In this document: in pieces, positions 43,878 to 54,584 of the stretch
Layout: the number at the start of each line of letters is the position of its first letter
How positions within the stretch are numbered: the stretch's first letter is position 1
Assembly (NCBI GenBank): GCA_030180135.1
Contig: CM058237.1
Span: forward strand, 42,863,126 to 42,927,125
Length of the DNA: 64,000 nt
Direction: 5' to 3'
Origin: Orychophragmus violaceus
Taxonomy: Eukaryota > Streptophyta > Magnoliopsida > Brassicales > Brassicaceae
The notes under the pieces: model-generated
The model's input: only the letters and a program-made list of their open reading frames with translations
Database searches by the model: none
What the model was told of the DNA's origin: nothing
Position numbers and translations under genes: made by a program

Positions 43878-45924
43878 TTCTTGGAAGGGAGTTTTCCTTC
43901 GTTCAATTTACTTTATATTGTTTTTGCTTTATCCTCCATTTGATATTTTTCGATGAGTTCTTCGTCGGATCATACGTCTTCTAGCAGTGATAGTGATGAC
44001 GACTGCTCATTTGTTTCCTTGGGGACGGATTCCCCTGTTCTGAAGTCGCCCGACGAGGAAGAGGAATCTCGGGTTTGTGGGAGGAACTTGTTCTTCTGTG
44101 CGTCGTCGTCTTTGTTTTGATGTCCCGGAATACCAGGTGAATAGCTCTGACTTGAGTGCTGTTTGTGAGGTGCCTTGGACGAAAAAGGTTGCAGTGACTC
44201 GCAAGATTCGGAGATCCTTGTGTAAGCAAGCGACTTTGGACAGAATTGTGAGAGCCCATGCTCGTGTTCCGGGTCTTGTACTTCGTCTCCCGGCTATGGA
44301 TAAGCGGCCATGGTCGGCTCCTGACGGATGGATTTGTCTCTATGACTGCTGGTTTGTTCAAGTGCCATCTTTGGTTTCCTCTTCCTAAACCTATGGTAAA
44401 ATACTGTGAGCAGCGTCGGATTTCTCTATCTCAACTTTGCCCGGCTGCGGTTCGCAATATGGTAGCTGCCTTATTACTTGGTGATGAGGGGATGGTTGAC
44501 ATGACTCTTCGGTTTTTCGAGGAGGTGATGAGGATTTCTACTAACAATATGATCACCGGGATGCAATATGTTTCGTCTAGGAGTCGGTATGGGCTCAAGC
44601 TTGTTACTGGCGCGGTGAGTAAAATACCCGACTGGCAGGATAGGTATTTCTTCGCGAAGGTTAATAATGCGTCGGTCCCCGATAGTAATGGGTTGTTCCG
44701 ATCGTCGTGGAATCATGCTCATGGTATGGTTCCTGTTCTTCCCCTTTATTTACTTCCCCCTTCCCCTTTTCTTCCTCTCCTTTTTTTTATCCGTGTTGTC
44801 TTTTGACCAGATCGTCGTACGTTCAGCGCTCCTTATCCGAAGGATTTTCCTTTGGGTTTGAAGAAGCTGACTTCGCTTGGTCCTATGTCGTGGCCCGACG
44901 TCCATATGGAGAGGATTCAAAGGAGTTTCTCCCGTATGGATGCCGGGGCGGCTAAGTGGGACCTCAAGAAGGAGCGGCCGTCCGGGGGTATGTTGGCTGG
45001 TGCACGAGATGGTGTGGTTAGTGGTGACTCCTCGATGTCGAGTGTGAAGAGGATAAAAACGGAGAAGATAGATATGGCCTCTGTATCTAAGCCTGAGACG
45101 TCAGTCCGAGCTGAAGCGGTTGATTTTTCAGTTCGCTTTGAGTATTCTGGTTCTAAGGCGATTGTTAATGATGCTGATGTGTGTGTCCGATTTCTCTGAT
45201 CAATGAGGTCGAGTCCACTGAGCGAGCGGCCTTCGGTTCCTGCGTCGTTTAGGTCTGACCTTCATCGGAAAATTGGATGTTCTCGTATCCAGGTAATATT
45301 TTTCCATCTCCGTGCTTTCATTTTTCTTCTCTTTCTCGTTGTGAGTTTTCGGTTTTTATGGTAGGCTCTTGTGGACGAGAATCGTCTGACGGATGCTTAT
45401 GAGCAAGAGATCAGGGCGCTCAGACTCGAGAAGGAGAGGCTTGGATAGAAGCTGCTTGAGATGAATGCGAAGGTTCGCGAGCTTGAGGGGGTTGGTGATG
45501 TCCTTCGTCGTGAGAAGAGAAGGGTTGAGAATCTCGAGCTTCGGGTTGCTGATTCATCGCGAGAAAGGGACGTGCTGCTTGCTGCTCAAGTGGTGCACCG
45601 GTCAGAGTGTGATAAGTTGTGTATGTCTTGCGCCGGCGAGATCGCTCGATCGAAGGCCGAGATATTTGGTAAAGAGGAGGCTCATTTGGCGAAAATTAGG
45701 AGAGCCAGGGAGGAGGACGTACGATCCCGGGAGAAGCTTCTGGAGTTGAACCAGGTTGTTTCGGTCTTAGCATCATATCTTCTTCTAGTCGATGGTGGCA
45801 TGGATGTTCTGATGTCGAAGATCGAGCGGCTGGTTACTGACGAGAAGACCCTCAGGGAGGAGCTTTATTCTATGGACTATACCGAGCTTTCCGAAAGGGA
45901 CCTTCGCATGACTCCTTTGGGTAA

Positions 45925-47109
45925 TGATATACCTTGGATTTTAGGGTTTTTAATCATGGTATATGTGTTATTTATCGAGTCTTTTACTACGTTTTAGAGT
46001 CTTTTCAGGTATTTATTAGGTACAAGCACGTTTGGAGCATATTTGGTGATTTTGGCACTTTCTGGAGCTAATTGGAGTATTTGGCCGAGAGATAGAGTTC
46101 ACTGTTGATATCTCCGAGATGCAACGATCGTCACACTTATGGCATCGATCGATGCACCAGCGAGATGGGCCAAACGACGGTTTAATGAAGAATGATGAAA
46201 TTGCAATTCTGCCCAGAAGTTCCTGATATTTACAAAGAAGCCCCAATTCGTGTTTTAGGTTATAAATAGAGTTTTTAAGCCAATGTTTAGGCTACGCTTT
46301 GACACGCTTTACTTTAGTTTTATTTTATTTCAGAGAGCCTGAGGGGCTGATCCTGATCTCGAAAGAGACTTGATTTTGAACCCCAGTTCTTATTTGATTA
46401 TATGATATTTGGTTTTCTACTTATGATATCTTCTGTCTCGATGAATATGTATGAGTAGTTTACATGTTAGGTTGAAGGATTCTCATTAGGGATTTCAGAG
46501 AATTATAGTTTAATCGATCTGTAGAGATTTATATCTGCTAGTTCTTTATCTAAGTTGTTCTTAATGCTTAATCTGAAGTAGCTAATCAGAGTTATGATGT
46601 TAGGTTGATTAATTCAGCGGAAGTTGGTTAATTTAACTAGAAAGAACTTAGATAAGCAATTAAACTGTTTGCAAACGGAAGTTTGGTTCAGGTTAATTGT
46701 GAACATATCAAACTTGGAATTAATGCTAGTTTAATCTGTTAGTTCTCGCAAACAAAAGTTTGGTTTGCTGCACTTAGACTTAGAGAATTATCGCAAAGGA
46801 ATTTGGTTAATTCTATATCAGCGTTTGAGTTCTAGAATAGTTATTGATTAGATCTAGATAGATTGATTGCTTGCGTTCCTGATTTCCTGAGAACTCCTGA
46901 ACCCTAACGCCTCGCTTTCTTTCTTACAAACTCACTTGATTTACTTTGTTATTTCGTTTACTGTTTTCACATCAGCTTCGCTTAATTAAATCTGAACTAC
47001 TATTAATCTATTGTGTGACTGAGAGTCCTCGTGGGATTCGATACCTTATATACTACGATTGCATTAACTGTGCACTTGCAGTAGAATAGGGATAATTCTT
47101 GACCTATCA
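45925..47109 (+). repeat. Athila-3 5' LTR
   Basis: TGATATACC to CCTATCA. A strong TATA box (TATAAATAG) lies at 46261-46269. One palindrome pair (46121 and 46142) lies about 120 bp upstream of it. Confidence 0.95.
46261..46269 (+). promoter_or_regulatory. Athila-3 LTR TATA box
   Basis: TATAAATAG in the LTR, on the element's strand. Confidence 0.7.
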
Positions 47110-47116
47110 AGTTTTT

Positions 47117-47134
47117 TGGCGCCGTTGCCGGGGA
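47117..47134 (+). promoter_or_regulatory. Athila-3 primer binding site
   Basis: TGGCGCCGTTGCCGGGGA, the standard Athila site, generally matched to tRNA-Asp, seven bases after the LTR. Confidence 0.9.
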
Positions 47135-47291
47135 CTCTTTGAGTTCACCAATAGATTTAGTATTAGGATTTAGACTAAGCATTCTTTTTAATTTTCTTGT
47201 TTACTCACGTTTTTGATTTTTGGATTCGCAGGGATTCGCACTGCATCGATCGTTGCCACCTTGCATCGATCGACACAAGGCGACAACAGCG

Positions 47292-48641
47292 ATGCTGAGA
47301 TCTGAGACGTTCAATAGGTTCCGCGCCATGGAACCTTTGATTTTGATTCGCGGTAAAAACGGCGTTTTACGAGACCAAGAGGGTCACATATGCAACGCAA
47401 AAGGTCAGAAAATAGATGGGGAAGGAAACCCCATCTTACCAGATTACCATGTATTGGTTGGGCAAGTAGCTGAGATGCAGAATAAGATAGATGACATCCA
47501 CGACATCTTACTTAGGGAGAGACAGTTCCGAGCAGAGGCAAAAACTGATAAATTTGCAGAGGTACACTATATGGCTGGAGCCAACTCTTATGGACATACA
47601 TTGGGACATCAGCAGAGACAAGGTTCTAGGCATGCTCAAGGATCAAAAGACCATAACTATACTTCCTATCTGGCACCTCCTACACAAAGGAGCAAACTAG
47701 AGATGATGATAGAACAATCAATTGAAAAGCAACAGCAGAACACAGCTTCTTTCAGCTCGAAGCTAGAGAACCTGTACACTAATTTGAATGAGAAATTTGA
47801 ATCCTTGAGCACTCGTATGAAGCAGCTAGACACACAGATGGATCAAGTTTCAAGTTCTACTCCAAGGAGGGATTCTCAAGAAGCTCATGCCAGCAACATT
47901 CCCATTCAGGATGACACACAGATGGATCATGGATCATGTCTAGCAGTTAAGGCTGTGGAATTTTTGGAAGACAGAGAGGGATTTGATGTTGAATTACCCG
48001 AGTTTGAAAGCTTCGATGCACCTGACTCAACAGAGATTGACATGGATCTCTTGACTTGGATAGTTCAGATTGAAGCAGGACCAAGCCAAGGAGAGAAATT
48101 TGAGTCTGAGATGGCTGGAATGGACCGAGAAGCAGATAAACCCGAGACTGCAGTTGAAACCCGAGCTGAGACGACAGCATCGATCGTTGCATCACATGCA
48201 CCGATCGTTGCACCCCGAAAGGAACCAGTTTCGCTCATATCTCAAGGACCTGCTAAGGAAAGAACCTATAAACCTCCATTACCATTCCCGAAAGCTCCCG
48301 TTAAGTCTAAAGATGTGGTTCAGTGCACAGTGGTGGTTGACAAGAAGATGGTGGTTCCACAAGAGCCTATTCTAACATCTTCAAGGCCTAAAACTACTCA
48401 TAAACAGAAGGCTCCGAACATCAAATCTTTGCCAAAGGTAAAGCATAAATCCTCTAAGTTTAAACCTCCTGACTCCACTGTTTTGAATGCAGGAAAGAGC
48501 GTTAAAACACCCAAGTGTCAATCTCACCCTACATTCCTCCCGACGTTCCTTGGACGACATCATGCTGCTACTGCTTATACACCACCATGGATGATAAGGC
48601 ATTCACAGAGACACTCAAAGTCTCTGTTGAAACCTCCATGA
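47292..48641 (+). CDS. gag: Athila-3 gag-derived ORF
   Basis: The frame is open from 47220 without an ATG; the first in-frame ATG is 47292, giving about 449 codons. It keeps a gag-like N-terminus (EPLILIRGKNGVLRDQEG) and the coiled segment typical of Athila gag C-termini (ENLYTNLNEKFESLSTRMKQ), followed by a low-complexity Pro/Lys-rich tail. I do not see the central Retrotrans_gag capsid domain or a zinc knuckle, so a central deletion is likely. Two palindrome pairs are read through as codons or lie beside it (47243/47263 in the upstream frame, 48177/48198 inside). Absence of stops over 470 codons suggests recent function or recent origin. Confidence 0.7.
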   Translation: MLRSETFNRFRAMEPLILIRGKNGVLRDQEGHICNAKGQKIDGEGNPILPDYHVLVGQVAEMQNKIDDIHDILLRERQFRAEAKTDKFAEVHYMAGANSYGHTLGHQQRQGSRHAQGSKDHNYTSYLAPPTQRSKLEMMIEQSIEKQQQNTASFSSKLENLYTNLNEKFESLSTRMKQLDTQMDQVSSSTPRRDSQEAHASNIPIQDDTQMDHGSCLAVKAVEFLEDREGFDVELPEFESFDAPDSTEIDMDLLTWIVQIEAGPSQGEKFESEMAGMDREADKPETAVETRAETTASIVASHAPIVAPRKEPVSLISQGPAKERTYKPPLPFPKAPVKSKDVVQCTVVVDKKMVVPQEPILTSSRPKTTHKQKAPNIKSLPKVKHKSSKFKPPDSTVLNAGKSVKTPKCQSHPTFLPTFLGRHHAATAYTPPWMIRHSQRHSKSLLKPP

Positions 48642-48720
48642 TTCTGACCTCATTTCCCAAAGTCAAGCTAATGACTTGAAACAAGCGCTGAGTGGGAGGC
48701 AACCCACTGCTAGGTTTAAT
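48642..48720 (+). pseudogene. pol: Athila-3: last codons of pol
   Basis: A frame here reads SDLKQALSGRQPT-like residues (about 48663-48711), the usual end of Athila integrase and the same end seen in the old relic at 22780. The rest of pol is deleted; the junction lies near 48600-48660. Confidence 0.7.
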
Positions 48721-49502
48721 TATTTTTCCTTTTCATTTTTGGTGTTTTTCTTAGGATTTCACGTTTTTATTTATTTTTGTTAGTTTTTAGATACAGAACA
48801 CAAGTCTGGAGATGTGTAACGATCGTTGCTCACATGTGCAACGGTCGTTGCAATTGGTTCAAATCGAAAATTAAGGTACGTTGAGCTAAACCGAAATCAA
48901 TCTGGTTCAACAAGCATCGATCGTTGCCCCTAAAGCAACGATCGTTGCACCCACGACCAGGTAAGTTACTTTAAACCCTATTTTCTCTCCTTCTTCTCCA
49001 TTTCTTTTGGTCGACACACCGAGAACCTCCACCCAAAAATCATCATTTTCTTCATCAAATTTCTTGTTTCCGAGTGCTATTTACTTATTTTTACGCTCCC
49101 AATCCATTTCCCCAACCCATATCTCAAGAAATCAAGGTAATGTTCTTCAATTTTCGAACTTTCGGATTGGATTTTTAGGGTTTTAGGGTTGTTGATTTTT
49201 GGACCAAAAATTGATGATGCATGCGTAATTAGAACGATTTAGGGTGGTGGATGATGATTTTGAACTGATTTGAGACAATGTGGCTTGGATTTGACTGATT
49301 TTTGATGATTTGTTTGCGGCAAAATCACCCTGCAACGGTCGTTGCTCTCGAGCAACGGTCGTTGCCTTGCGATTTTGGGAAATGTTCGATACAACGAAAT
49401 CGCCTTGCAACGATCGATGCCTTAGATGCAACGGTCGATGCTTCGCGATTTCACAGTGAAATTTTGCCGAGACTTATAAGTGTTTGAACTTTGTTTTTGC
49501 AG
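48721..49502. other. Athila-3 spacer between the pol remnant and the ORF-1-like gene
   Basis: Noncoding, rich in T runs, with four palindrome pairs (48816 to 49441). It ends in an acceptor-like TTTTTGCAG directly before the ATG at 49503, which suggests that the downstream gene is expressed from a spliced subgenomic RNA. Confidence 0.6.
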
Positions 49503-51029
49503 ATGGCGTCTCAAAGGCAACCCCGCAAGAAGCGAGCCACAGCTTCCACAGCAACACGACATTACACCCCACCGCCTCAATGGTTTAGCAGAGAATCAGA
49601 GCCACCCGCACCGTACAACAGATATGGGCCACCAATTGCTTTACCTTGGCCCAGAGAGGACGCCACACCATTTCAGACGACCAGACAGTGGCCGGAGGAC
49701 CTCATACGTTTCTTAAGGTCCGCTGAGTTCACAGAGCGGCCATTGCTCTCTTCATGGGACGAGTATGACTCGCTTCTCTACAGTGGTTGGTGTGGGATGA
49801 TCATCAAGCCGACCAAGTTCGCTGACTACTCCACCTGCAAGATTCTGGGGATTGATGAGCAGGTACTCGCTGTATGCAGAGGCATTGGTCTAGGGACAAT
49901 GCTGATGCGACATTATGATCTCTAACCTGAGCTGGTCAGGCAGTTATTGGCCACTTGCAGAGTGGTTTACTCGGATCCCGACCACAGGAGCGCTACAGTG
50001 GGTGCATTCACCTTCATGAGTTGGGGAGTCAGGTATCGGATTCCTCTACTTGATCTTTGCAGGATCTACGGGTTCAGTACTGAGCCGAGGCGCATCGCCA
50101 TGCCACTCGAGTGGGATCCGGTAGAGGCTCGCACGTTCTGGGAGAGTATTGGCAGCGGTCGATACAACTCCAGGACCACACCTGTAGTGCAGATGAGACA
50201 TCCGGTGCTGCGATATGTCTCGCGTATCTTGTGCTGGAGCTTGCTTTGCAAGTTTGAGGCCAACAAGATGCGCAAACTTGAGATGGAGATGTTGTTTATG
50301 GGGCTGAGAGATCAGTTTAGAGGTTCTGGTGTGAGAGATCCGACTGTGGGTCTCAACTTGGGAGCTATTTTCGCACAGCATTTAGTTGATCTGCAGCTGA
50401 AGCCGTTTGATGGAGCTGGTACTGAGACGGTAGGGAGTTTACTTACTCCCATTTTTTAGTATTGTGGGATTCCTCTTCATGGCACAGAGCGTGATACAGC
50501 TCGGGAGTTCCTGGATCTCAGCCATTTGCAGAGCGCTACCTGGCTCAAGGAGGGGCGCATTTGGGTTTACACTGATCCGACCACTGGGAGGACTGGTATA
50601 GAGCTTCCTGCTGCCAGATGGACACAGATTGACACATTAGAGGCACTGAGATTTCAGCCTCCTGAGTCTGCGCAGCGTGGGATTCCGACTATGGCTCATC
50701 CGCTGGGAGAGCCTTCCTCGCGAGCTTCGACTTCTTCTGCCCCTGCTCCTGCGCCAGCACCTGCCCCAGTCGACATTGTGGGTCCCTTTCCAGAGCCTGC
50801 GATGGCTTACGGTGCATACTCTGAGGAAGAGTGGAGAGAGAGATCAGATGGTATGTTTCGAGTTCTTTGGAACTTCGTGCGTACTTGCAGCTGCAGGAGG
50901 CCACCACAGATCCATCAGCCCGTACCTGACCGACGTCGTCGACAGCGATCTCCGACTGATACTGATCCCGCACCCGAGGCAGCCGATGATGATGCACTGT
51001 ATGGTGGGATAGATGATGAGAGCGAGTGA
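49503..51029 (+). pseudogene. Athila ORF-1 family protein (env-position gene), two stops
   Basis: The frame starts MASQRQPRKKR and spans about 508 codons. The body (WDEYDSLLYSGWCG, MSWGVRYRIPLLDLCRIYGF) is the Arabidopsis Athila ORF-1 family (PF03078 type), in the position between pol and the 3' LTR where some Athila elements carry an envelope-like gene. The C-terminus is Pro/Ala-rich with an Arg cluster (DRRRRQRS) and an acidic tail. TAA at 49923-49925 and a stop at 50457-50459 break it. I see no signal peptide or clear membrane segment. The family's function is not established. Confidence 0.85.
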
Positions 51030-52385
51030 GAGTGATCTCCATATTCAGACTTTCGGTTCTGTATTCTGACTTTTTCTTTTCTTTTGCACTTTTCTTCTTT
51101 TGATTTTTAGGACTATACTATGTTTGGATGATTTGTACTTTATTTGGTACATCTTTTGCTTCGGTTTTGCTCTGTTTCTAGTGTTTTCAGCTTGCAGGGA
51201 TCAAAATTGACAAAAACAGACGGACTAACCTGCTAACTTGCTGACTGTTCGTGTAAACGCAGTGCGTCGATCGACACACCATTGTGTCGATCGTCACAAT
51301 ACGAAAAAATCGCCAAGTAACGGTCGATGCACTTAGTGCAACGATCGGTGCTTGAGCGACAGAGGTAAACCCGACAGAACTAAAACATCCGTTAACAATT
51401 TTTCTTTCTTTTTAACAGATCCCTTGCTTGACACTACTGGGGACAGTGTGTCTTAAGTATGGGGGAGGTGCTACTGACTTATATCTTTCTGTTTTCTTAA
51501 GAGTCAGTCCGTTTCATAAAAATTTTGTTTTATTGAGTCAAATTTGTTTAAGTAAGAAACTATGATTTTCTGAGAAGATTTACAAGACTTGCAGGAACTT
51601 AAGTAACCATTGGGATGAAGTTGCAGGATCTATCTCTGACTATTAGAAAACCTCATCACAGATCAACCTACTGGGAACACCCACATCACTTCAGGTATCA
51701 GAGGATCCTTTTACTGACTTCACCTTAATACTGACTTAGATCTCTCACCTAAGGGCTTGGTATACTTTGTGTCGGATTCCCTTGTTAGTTCTGACACAGC
51801 CTGTCAACCTATCCTATTTAGTTCCCTTCTCCCCTTCTATAAAGTAAAAAAAAAAAAAAGAATAATAAACTGAGGATGAGTTAGTAACTCCGAAGTGGTC
51901 ATGGGAATGGTAGCAAACACTATTTTCTCTCATGTGATCCATGGAATGTGTCCAAAGTACACCCCATAACGGGAAGAACACTGATAAAAAAAATAAAATG
52001 ATACCCAGTGGGGAAAAATCAGTTGTTAAGAAGGGAAAGAGAAGAAAGGGACTAGAGAAAGATAGTATGGTGGTCTAGAGCTGATAAGGTAAGAATCCAT
52101 GTGCCCTTTGATCGATACTCCTTAGGTGAGACCGCACTTAAATACTTGCAGAAGTCGGTAGGGAGAATTTGAATGCTTGAATGTGATTGTGGAGTTTACC
52201 TAGGACAGTTGCTAAGTGTGGGGGAAGTACATGTTGGTCTTGATATTCTGTGATTGATTCTTGCAGTGGTTTACTAAGGGGAATCTGAGTATTGTAGCTT
52301 CTAGGACGAAATGAGTTTCTGAAGAGTTTTCAAACCTCTTGACTACATTTAGTTCTTTGTCTTGCTTGAGGACAAGCAAGAGCTA
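51030..52385. other. Athila-3 3' untranslated region
   Basis: No gene. It contains two palindrome pairs (51264/51284 and 51317/51338), an A run near 51848, and a stretch with TTGAGGACAAGCAAGAGCTAAG before the polypurine tract. Confidence 0.6.
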
Positions 52386-52398
52386 AGTGTGTGGGAGT
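52386..52398 (+). promoter_or_regulatory. Athila-3 polypurine tract
   Basis: AGTGTGTGGGAGT directly before the 3' LTR. Confidence 0.8.
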
Positions 52399-53583
52399 TG
52401 ATATACCATGGATTTTAGGGTTTTTAATCATGGTATATGTGTTATTTATCGAGTCTTTTACTACGTTTTAGAGTCTTTTCAGGTATTTATTAGGTACAAG
52501 CACGTTTGGAGCATATTTGGTGATTTTGGCACTTTCTGGAGCTAATTGGAGTATTTGGCCGAGAGATAGAGTTCACTGTTGATATCTCCGAGATGCAACG
52601 ATCGTCACACTTATGGCATCGATCGATGCACCAGCGAGATGGGCCAAACGACGGTTTAATGAAGAATGATGAAATTGCAATTCTGCCCAGAAGTTCCTGA
52701 TATTTACAAAGAAGCCCCAATTCGTGTTTTAGGTTATAAATAGAGTTTTTAAGCCAATGTTTAGGCTACGCTTTGACACGCTTTACTTTAGTTTTATTTT
52801 ATTTCAGAGAGCCTGAGGGGCTGATCCTGATCTCGAAAGAGACTTGATTTTGAACCCCAGTTCTTATTTGATTATATGATATTTGGTTTTCTACTTATGA
52901 TATCTTCTGTCTCGATGAATATGTCTGAGTAGTTTACCTGTTAGGTTGAAGGATTCTCATTAGGGATTTCAGAGAATTATAGTTTAATCGATCTGTAGAG
53001 ATTTATATCTGCTAGTTCTTTATCTAAGTTGTTCTTAATGCTTAATCTGAAGTAGCTAATCAGAGTTATGATGTTAGGTTGATTAATTCAGCGAAAGTTG
53101 GTTAATTTAACTAGAAAGAACATAGATAAGCAATTAAATTGTTCGCAAACGGAAGTTTGGTTCAGGTTAATTGTGAACATATCAAACTTGGAATTAATGC
53201 TAGTTTAATCTGTTAGTTCTCGCAAACGAAAGTTTGGTTTGCTGCACTTAGACTTAGAGAATTATCGCAAAGGAATTTGGTTAATTCTATATCAGCGTTT
53301 GAGTTCTAGAATAGTTATTGATTAGATCTAGATAGATTGATTGCTTGCGTTCCTGATTTCCTGAGAACTCCTGAACCCTAACGCCTCGCTTTCTTGCTTA
53401 CAAACTCACTTGATTTACTTTGCTATTTCGTTTACTGTTTTCACATCAGCTTCGCTTAATTAAATCTGAACTACTATTAATCTATTGTGTGACTGAGAGT
53501 CCTCGTGGGATTCGATACCTTATATACTACGATTGCATTAACTGTGCACTTGCAGTAGAATAGGGATAATTCTTGACCTATCA
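52399..53583 (+). repeat. Athila-3 3' LTR
   Basis: 1185 bp, same length as the 5' LTR, about 10 substitutions. Carries the palindrome pair at 52595/52616. Confidence 0.95.
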
Positions 53584-53943
53584 GGTAATCGAGATCGTCA
53601 AAAAAATATTTTGGCAGGTTGCTTCGTGTGGGATGTGCATGGTTCGAACGAGGGGATCATCACTGTTGCTGACGTTGCCAGACTTCATGATGAAGGGCTT
53701 GTTCTTGCGGAGGAGTGTGTCCAGGTCGAGTCTTAGTGTTTGGTTCGATTTTAGGGGGTGCGTGTTCGTTTCTCCTGCTTTGTTTGGTTGTACTTTTTTT
53801 TCTTGGATTGGACTTTTATGCGCCTTGCTTTGTAATCCGTTTTTTTTAATGAATGTGAACGGTTATGTCCCTGCCCCCCTCCTTTTTCTGGTTTTGTTTT
53901 TTTTGTTTGCTATGTTATGTGTTTGTAGGGGCGGGATTGTTTC

Positions 53944-54370
53944 CGGCTTACCATGTGAATGACTTTTAGGAACGAGTACGTGCTCGGTTTATCCTGTAGT
54001 CTTTTTTTTTGGGGTGCGGGCTACCGCCGGCTTATCCCGTGATAACTTTTAGGCGCAAGTACGTGCTCGGCTTATCATGTCGTCGTTTGAGATGTGAAAT
54101 TGTTGCCAGCTTATCCTGTATGCGGTTTTTAGGGCGAATTCGGATTATCCTGTAATTGACTCGGAGGGGCGAGTACGTGTTCGGCTTATCCTGTGGTCTC
54201 TTGGAGGTACGGATCTGATGTCGGCTTATCATGTGGTTCTTTTGGGGGCGAGCTCGAGCTCGGCTTATCCCGTGGATATATATTGTTAGGTGCAAGTACG
54301 AGTTCGGCTTATCTTGTGGAAGTCTCGTTTGAACCGGATGTGCGAGCGGGTGTTTGGCTTATTTGATCCG
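53944..54370. repeat. About 40-bp minisatellite in the Gypsy-2 3' region
   Basis: A core of the form CGGCTTATCCTGTGG recurs at 53944, 53985, 54028, 54068, 54107, 54141, 54182, 54222, 54261, 54305 and (weaker) 54355, a spacing of 34-50 bp, mostly near 40. Many units also carry GAGTACGTGCT before the core. It follows the stop of the antisense gene and precedes the end of pol. Tandem repeats in the region before the 3' LTR are known in Tat/Ogre elements. Confidence 0.9.
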
Positions 54371-54555
54371 TTCGGGTGGGGACTTTTTTGCGGGTCTGGG
54401 CCCGTCTTGTGACACATGTTGGTCATTTTATTGTGCGACACATCGTTCTCATCGATCGTTTGGCCAGAACGTCGGTGAGTGTAAGGGAATGCAAGCAGTT
54501 TAGTGAGAAGGAATTTTATAAGGAGTTTGTATTGAAGTAGCTGGACCTTAAAAAG

Positions 54556-54584
54556 GCTGCCTACGTACCCTCCCGGGAGGGAAC
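54556..54584 (-). promoter_or_regulatory. Conserved post-pol motif with inverted repeat (Gypsy-2 copy)
   Basis: On the pol strand a 14-bp perfect palindrome CCCTCCCGGGAGGG runs into TACGTAGGCAGC. The unit matches Gypsy-1 at 9747-9771 in motif and position, with a different but still self-complementary stem. Confidence 0.65.

Larger units (their letters stand above)
46121..52629. repeat. Ten dispersed pairs of 14-bp palindromes (GCAWCGRTCGWTGC type)
   Basis: Pairs start at 46121/46142, 47243/47263, 48177/48198, 48816/48838, 48914/48935, 49332/49352, 49407/49428, 51264/51284, 51317/51338 and 52595/52616. Each site centres on CGATCG (15 sites) or CGGTCG (5 sites), flanked by near-palindromic arms. 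Start-to-start spacing is 20, 21 or 22 bp in every pair. Pairs occur in both LTRs, in the gag-like ORF and in noncoding DNA around the ORF-1-like gene. Confidence 0.9.
45925..53583 (+). mobile_element. Athila-3: non-autonomous Athila-type LTR element lacking pol
   Basis: It has 1185-bp LTRs (45925-47109 and 52399-53583) with about 10 mismatches, and a perfect target duplication GGTAA (45920-45924 and 53584-53588). The primer site is the Athila form and the polypurine tract is clear. Inside are a gag-derived ORF, only the last few codons of pol, and an ORF of the Athila ORF-1 family. Protease, RT, RNase H and integrase are absent. The low LTR divergence shows that it moved recently, so enzymes came from a relative. 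Confidence 0.95.
43953..53736 (+). pseudogene. Gypsy-2 antisense gene, interrupted by Athila-3
   Basis: Homologous in layout to 6694-9034. It starts with a serine and acidic-rich N-terminus at ATG 43953, followed by the gypsy-type transposon domain (LWFPLPKPMV, DWQDRYFFAKV), an intron ending about 44811, a middle part with basic residues (KRIKTEK), an intron at about 45294-45363, and a long coiled coil to 45924. Athila-3 then intervenes. At 53584 the frame resumes through the GGTAA target duplication and ends at TAG 53734-53736. Frameshifts near 44075 and 44355 and stops near 45200 and 45447 break it. Function unknown. Confidence 0.75.

Noticed and set aside
46121..52629. Reading the palindrome pairs as RNA hairpins
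   Set aside because: The two halves could pair, but changes within pairs are not compensatory; kept only as an alternative.
53944..54370. CRISPR-like array
   Set aside because: Units are imperfect and directly abutting without unique spacers, in a plant retrotransposon; it is a minisatellite.
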